Assembly: GCA_023439505.1 (NCBI GenBank)
Contig: JAEXNR010000019.1
Span: 1 to 64,000, forward strand
Direction: 5' to 3'
DNA: 64,000 bases
From: Bacillota bacterium
Lineage (GTDB): Bacteria; Bacillota; Clostridia; Lachnospirales; Lachnospiraceae
The notes beneath the pieces were generated by a model. It saw nothing but the letters and a program-made list of their open reading frames with translations. It was not told where the DNA came from and did no database searches. Shown here in pieces: positions 62,689-64,000 of this stretch; within the stretch, counting starts at the first letter, position 1, and every line of letters begins with the position of its first letter. The position numbers and the translations under genes were made by a program.

Positions 62689-64000
62689 TTATACGAGAAG
62701 CGCTGCGAAATATGCAGCGTTTATTGCATGATAGATCTGACCAACATTCTTGCAGTCACCAATGATATAATGCTCATCTACAAGATTGCATAATGCATCT
62801 ACCTGATCATATGGAGCTCTAAATCCAAGTGCACATACAACGGAATCTGCCTCTATGATAAACTCTTTTCCATCAATTTCACAACGAACTCCATTTGGAA
62901 GAATTTCTATTACTTTTGTATTTACAAAGAGTTCGGCGGATTTTTTTACTTCTACCATAAGACCTCCCCGGTAGAAATTATTTACTTCCTCTGCCACATC
63001 ACCTTTCATTTCGATGATCTTACACTCTTTTCCTTCCTGTGCGAAGGAAACTGCTGCTTCTGATCCTACAAGTCCACCACCCATAATTGCGACTTTCTTT
63101 CCTAATTTCTCCGGATGCAATTCTGCATCAATTGCCATTACAACATTTGGAAGGTTTATTCCCTTAATCGGTGGAACAAGCTCATTTGAACCAATTGCTA
63201 CAAATAAAACATCGGGTGCAAACTCTTTTACATAGCCCTCATCTGCTTGTGTATTTAAAACTATATTTACTCCCGCATTTTTCACACGCTTGATAAGTAT
63301 GTTACAAAATGCAAGGATATCTTTTTTGAAGTATGAAGCACCTGCCGGATAAAGGTTACCACCAAGTTTAGCTGTTTTCTCCACTATTGTCACATCATGG
63401 CCATTGCCTGCTGTAGTAATTGCTGCTTCCATACCGGCTGGGCCACCACCAACGATCAGTACTTTCTTTTTGCATTCAGAAGCTTTTCTGGGATATTTCA
63501 TTGGTAACTGTTGTCCCATTGTCGGATTAACGGTACATTTTAGAGTCTCACTCTTAGAAGTCTCTCCAAAGCACTCATAACATCTTAAGCAAGGTGTAAT
63601 ATCATCTTCACGGCCTTCTAATGTTTTCTTAGGAAGATATGGATCTGCTAATAATGCACGTCCTATTTCAACAATATCTGCCTGTCCGGTTGCAATGATT
63701 TCTTCCATCTGTGCCGGGTCATTTAAGGAGCCAACACATGCAACTGGTTTATTTACATGTTTTTTAATCTCTGCTGCAAGATAAACGTTTACGCCACGTT
63801 TGTAAAATGCAGAAGGATGTGTACGGCAGAACATATCCGGATCTTCATGATTTCCACAGGAAACATTGATAAGATCTACTTTATCCTGAACCATCTCCGC
63901 TACTTTGATGCAATCTTCCATTCCAAGGCCATTTTCAGTCAAATCATCTCCTGAAATACGAATTTCAACTGGAAATCTTGGACCTACTGCCTTTCGAACA
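62689..64000 (-). CDS. NADH:flavin oxidoreductase / 2,4-dienoyl-CoA (2-enoate) reductase-like, 5' end outside window
   Basis: The frame is open to the right edge (at least 436 residues); relatives are about 640-670 residues, so roughly the first third is missing. It has the end of an Old-Yellow-Enzyme FMN barrel (DIVEIGRALLADPYLP), an iron-sulphur cysteine block (PCLRCYECFG and LKCTVNPTMG) and FAD/NAD domains (KVLIVGGGPAGMEAA, KVAIMGGGLVGSEAA). The family reduces activated C=C bonds and includes bile-acid BaiCD/BaiH-type enzymes; the substrate is not inferable. Terminator at 62588-62636. It appears unrelated to the sugar cluster. Confidence 0.85.
   Translation of the reverse strand, partial: VRKAVGPRFPVEIRISGDDLTENGLGMEDCIKVAEMVQDKVDLINVSCGNHEDPDMFCRTHPSAFYKRGVNVYLAAEIKKHVNKPVACVGSLNDPAQMEEIIATGQADIVEIGRALLADPYLPKKTLEGREDDITPCLRCYECFGETSKSETLKCTVNPTMGQQLPMKYPRKASECKKKVLIVGGGPAGMEAAITTAGNGHDVTIVEKTAKLGGNLYPAGASYFKKDILAFCNILIKRVKNAGVNIVLNTQADEGYVKEFAPDVLFVAIGSNELVPPIKGINLPNVVMAIDAELHPEKLGKKVAIMGGGLVGSEAAVSFAQEGKECKIIEMKGDVAEEVNNFYRGGLMVEVKKSAELFVNTKVIEILPNGVRCEIDGKEFIIEADSVVCALGFRAPYDQVDALCNLVDEHYIIGDCKNVGQIYHAINAAYFAALLV

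Noticed and set aside
62548..62793. Small plus-strand frame of about 80 codons
   Set aside because: It spans the terminator hairpin and the 3' end of the flavoenzyme gene on the other strand and has no recognisable features.

Overview
The window looks like chromosome of an anaerobic Firmicute, most likely a Lachnospiraceae-type Clostridium. The basis is inference from several signs: strong GGAGG ribosome sites and sigma-A promoters, LplA/LplB/LplC-type sugar ABC systems, AraC regulators fused to GH39-like domains, a VanR/VanS-like two-component system, decayed mobilisation genes, and a 2-enoate-reductase-type flavoenzyme. No rRNA, tRNA or CRISPR was seen. Nearly all of the first 43 kb and the last 14 kb serve the capture, breakdown and catabolism of complex carbohydrate.

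Left part (1-17.5 kb, minus strand): an ABC importer (two permeases plus a lipoprotein binding protein) leads a run of degradative genes: an SGNH acetylesterase of the sialate-O-acetylesterase type, a TIM-barrel hydrolase, an MFS transporter and a BNR beta-propeller. The run ends at a terminator. Next, with its own near-consensus promoter, comes a giant secreted protein of more than 2450 residues. It has Ig-like modules, carbohydrate-binding-like modules, two pectate-lyase-type beta-helices, a CBM9-like module and a Thr-Pro linker, and it runs off the left edge.

Centre left (17.9-27.4 kb, plus strand): a tightly coupled seven-gene operon encodes a Gfo/Idh/MocA dehydrogenase, class II aldolase, FGGY kinase, fucose/arabinose-type isomerase, class III aminotransferase, a second Gfo/Idh/MocA dehydrogenase and a second BNR propeller. 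Isomerase, kinase and aldolase make a classic sugar route; the transaminase and two dehydrogenases point to an unusual, perhaps amino- or uronic-type, sugar. Opposite it (27.5-35.7 kb, minus) lie a hydroxyacid dehydrogenase/HpcH aldolase/PfkB kinase operon, a NahK-like kinase/nucleotidyltransferase/GalE operon, and AraC and LacI regulators. A 19-bp palindrome occurs identically in the ABC-operon leader and in the PfkB-operon promoter, and related motifs flank the lacI gene, suggesting one regulon.

Centre right (36-43 kb): two ThrE-type exporter halves, a DapA/NanA-family aldolase, an AAC(3)-fold acetyltransferase, another AraC regulator, an aldo/keto reductase and a DegT-type sugar aminotransferase.

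Island (43.26-50.33 kb): a block bounded by 73-bp direct repeats (69/73 identical). It contains a collapsed relaxase, an MFS tail, a Vex/FtsX-type ABC exporter, a VanRS-like two-component system with a small HTH protein, an oriT-like palindrome and two transposase remnants. It appears to have inserted between the DegT gene and a YhcH-family gene.

Right part (51-64 kb, clearly more AT-rich): a chemoreceptor, a second LplBC-type ABC importer with lipoprotein, two tandem AraC-GH39-like fusion proteins, and a partial Old-Yellow-Enzyme/Fe-S flavoprotein cut by the right edge. The two fusion proteins differ in retention of GH39 catalytic residues and are the most attractive candidates for an undescribed sugar-sensing mechanism.
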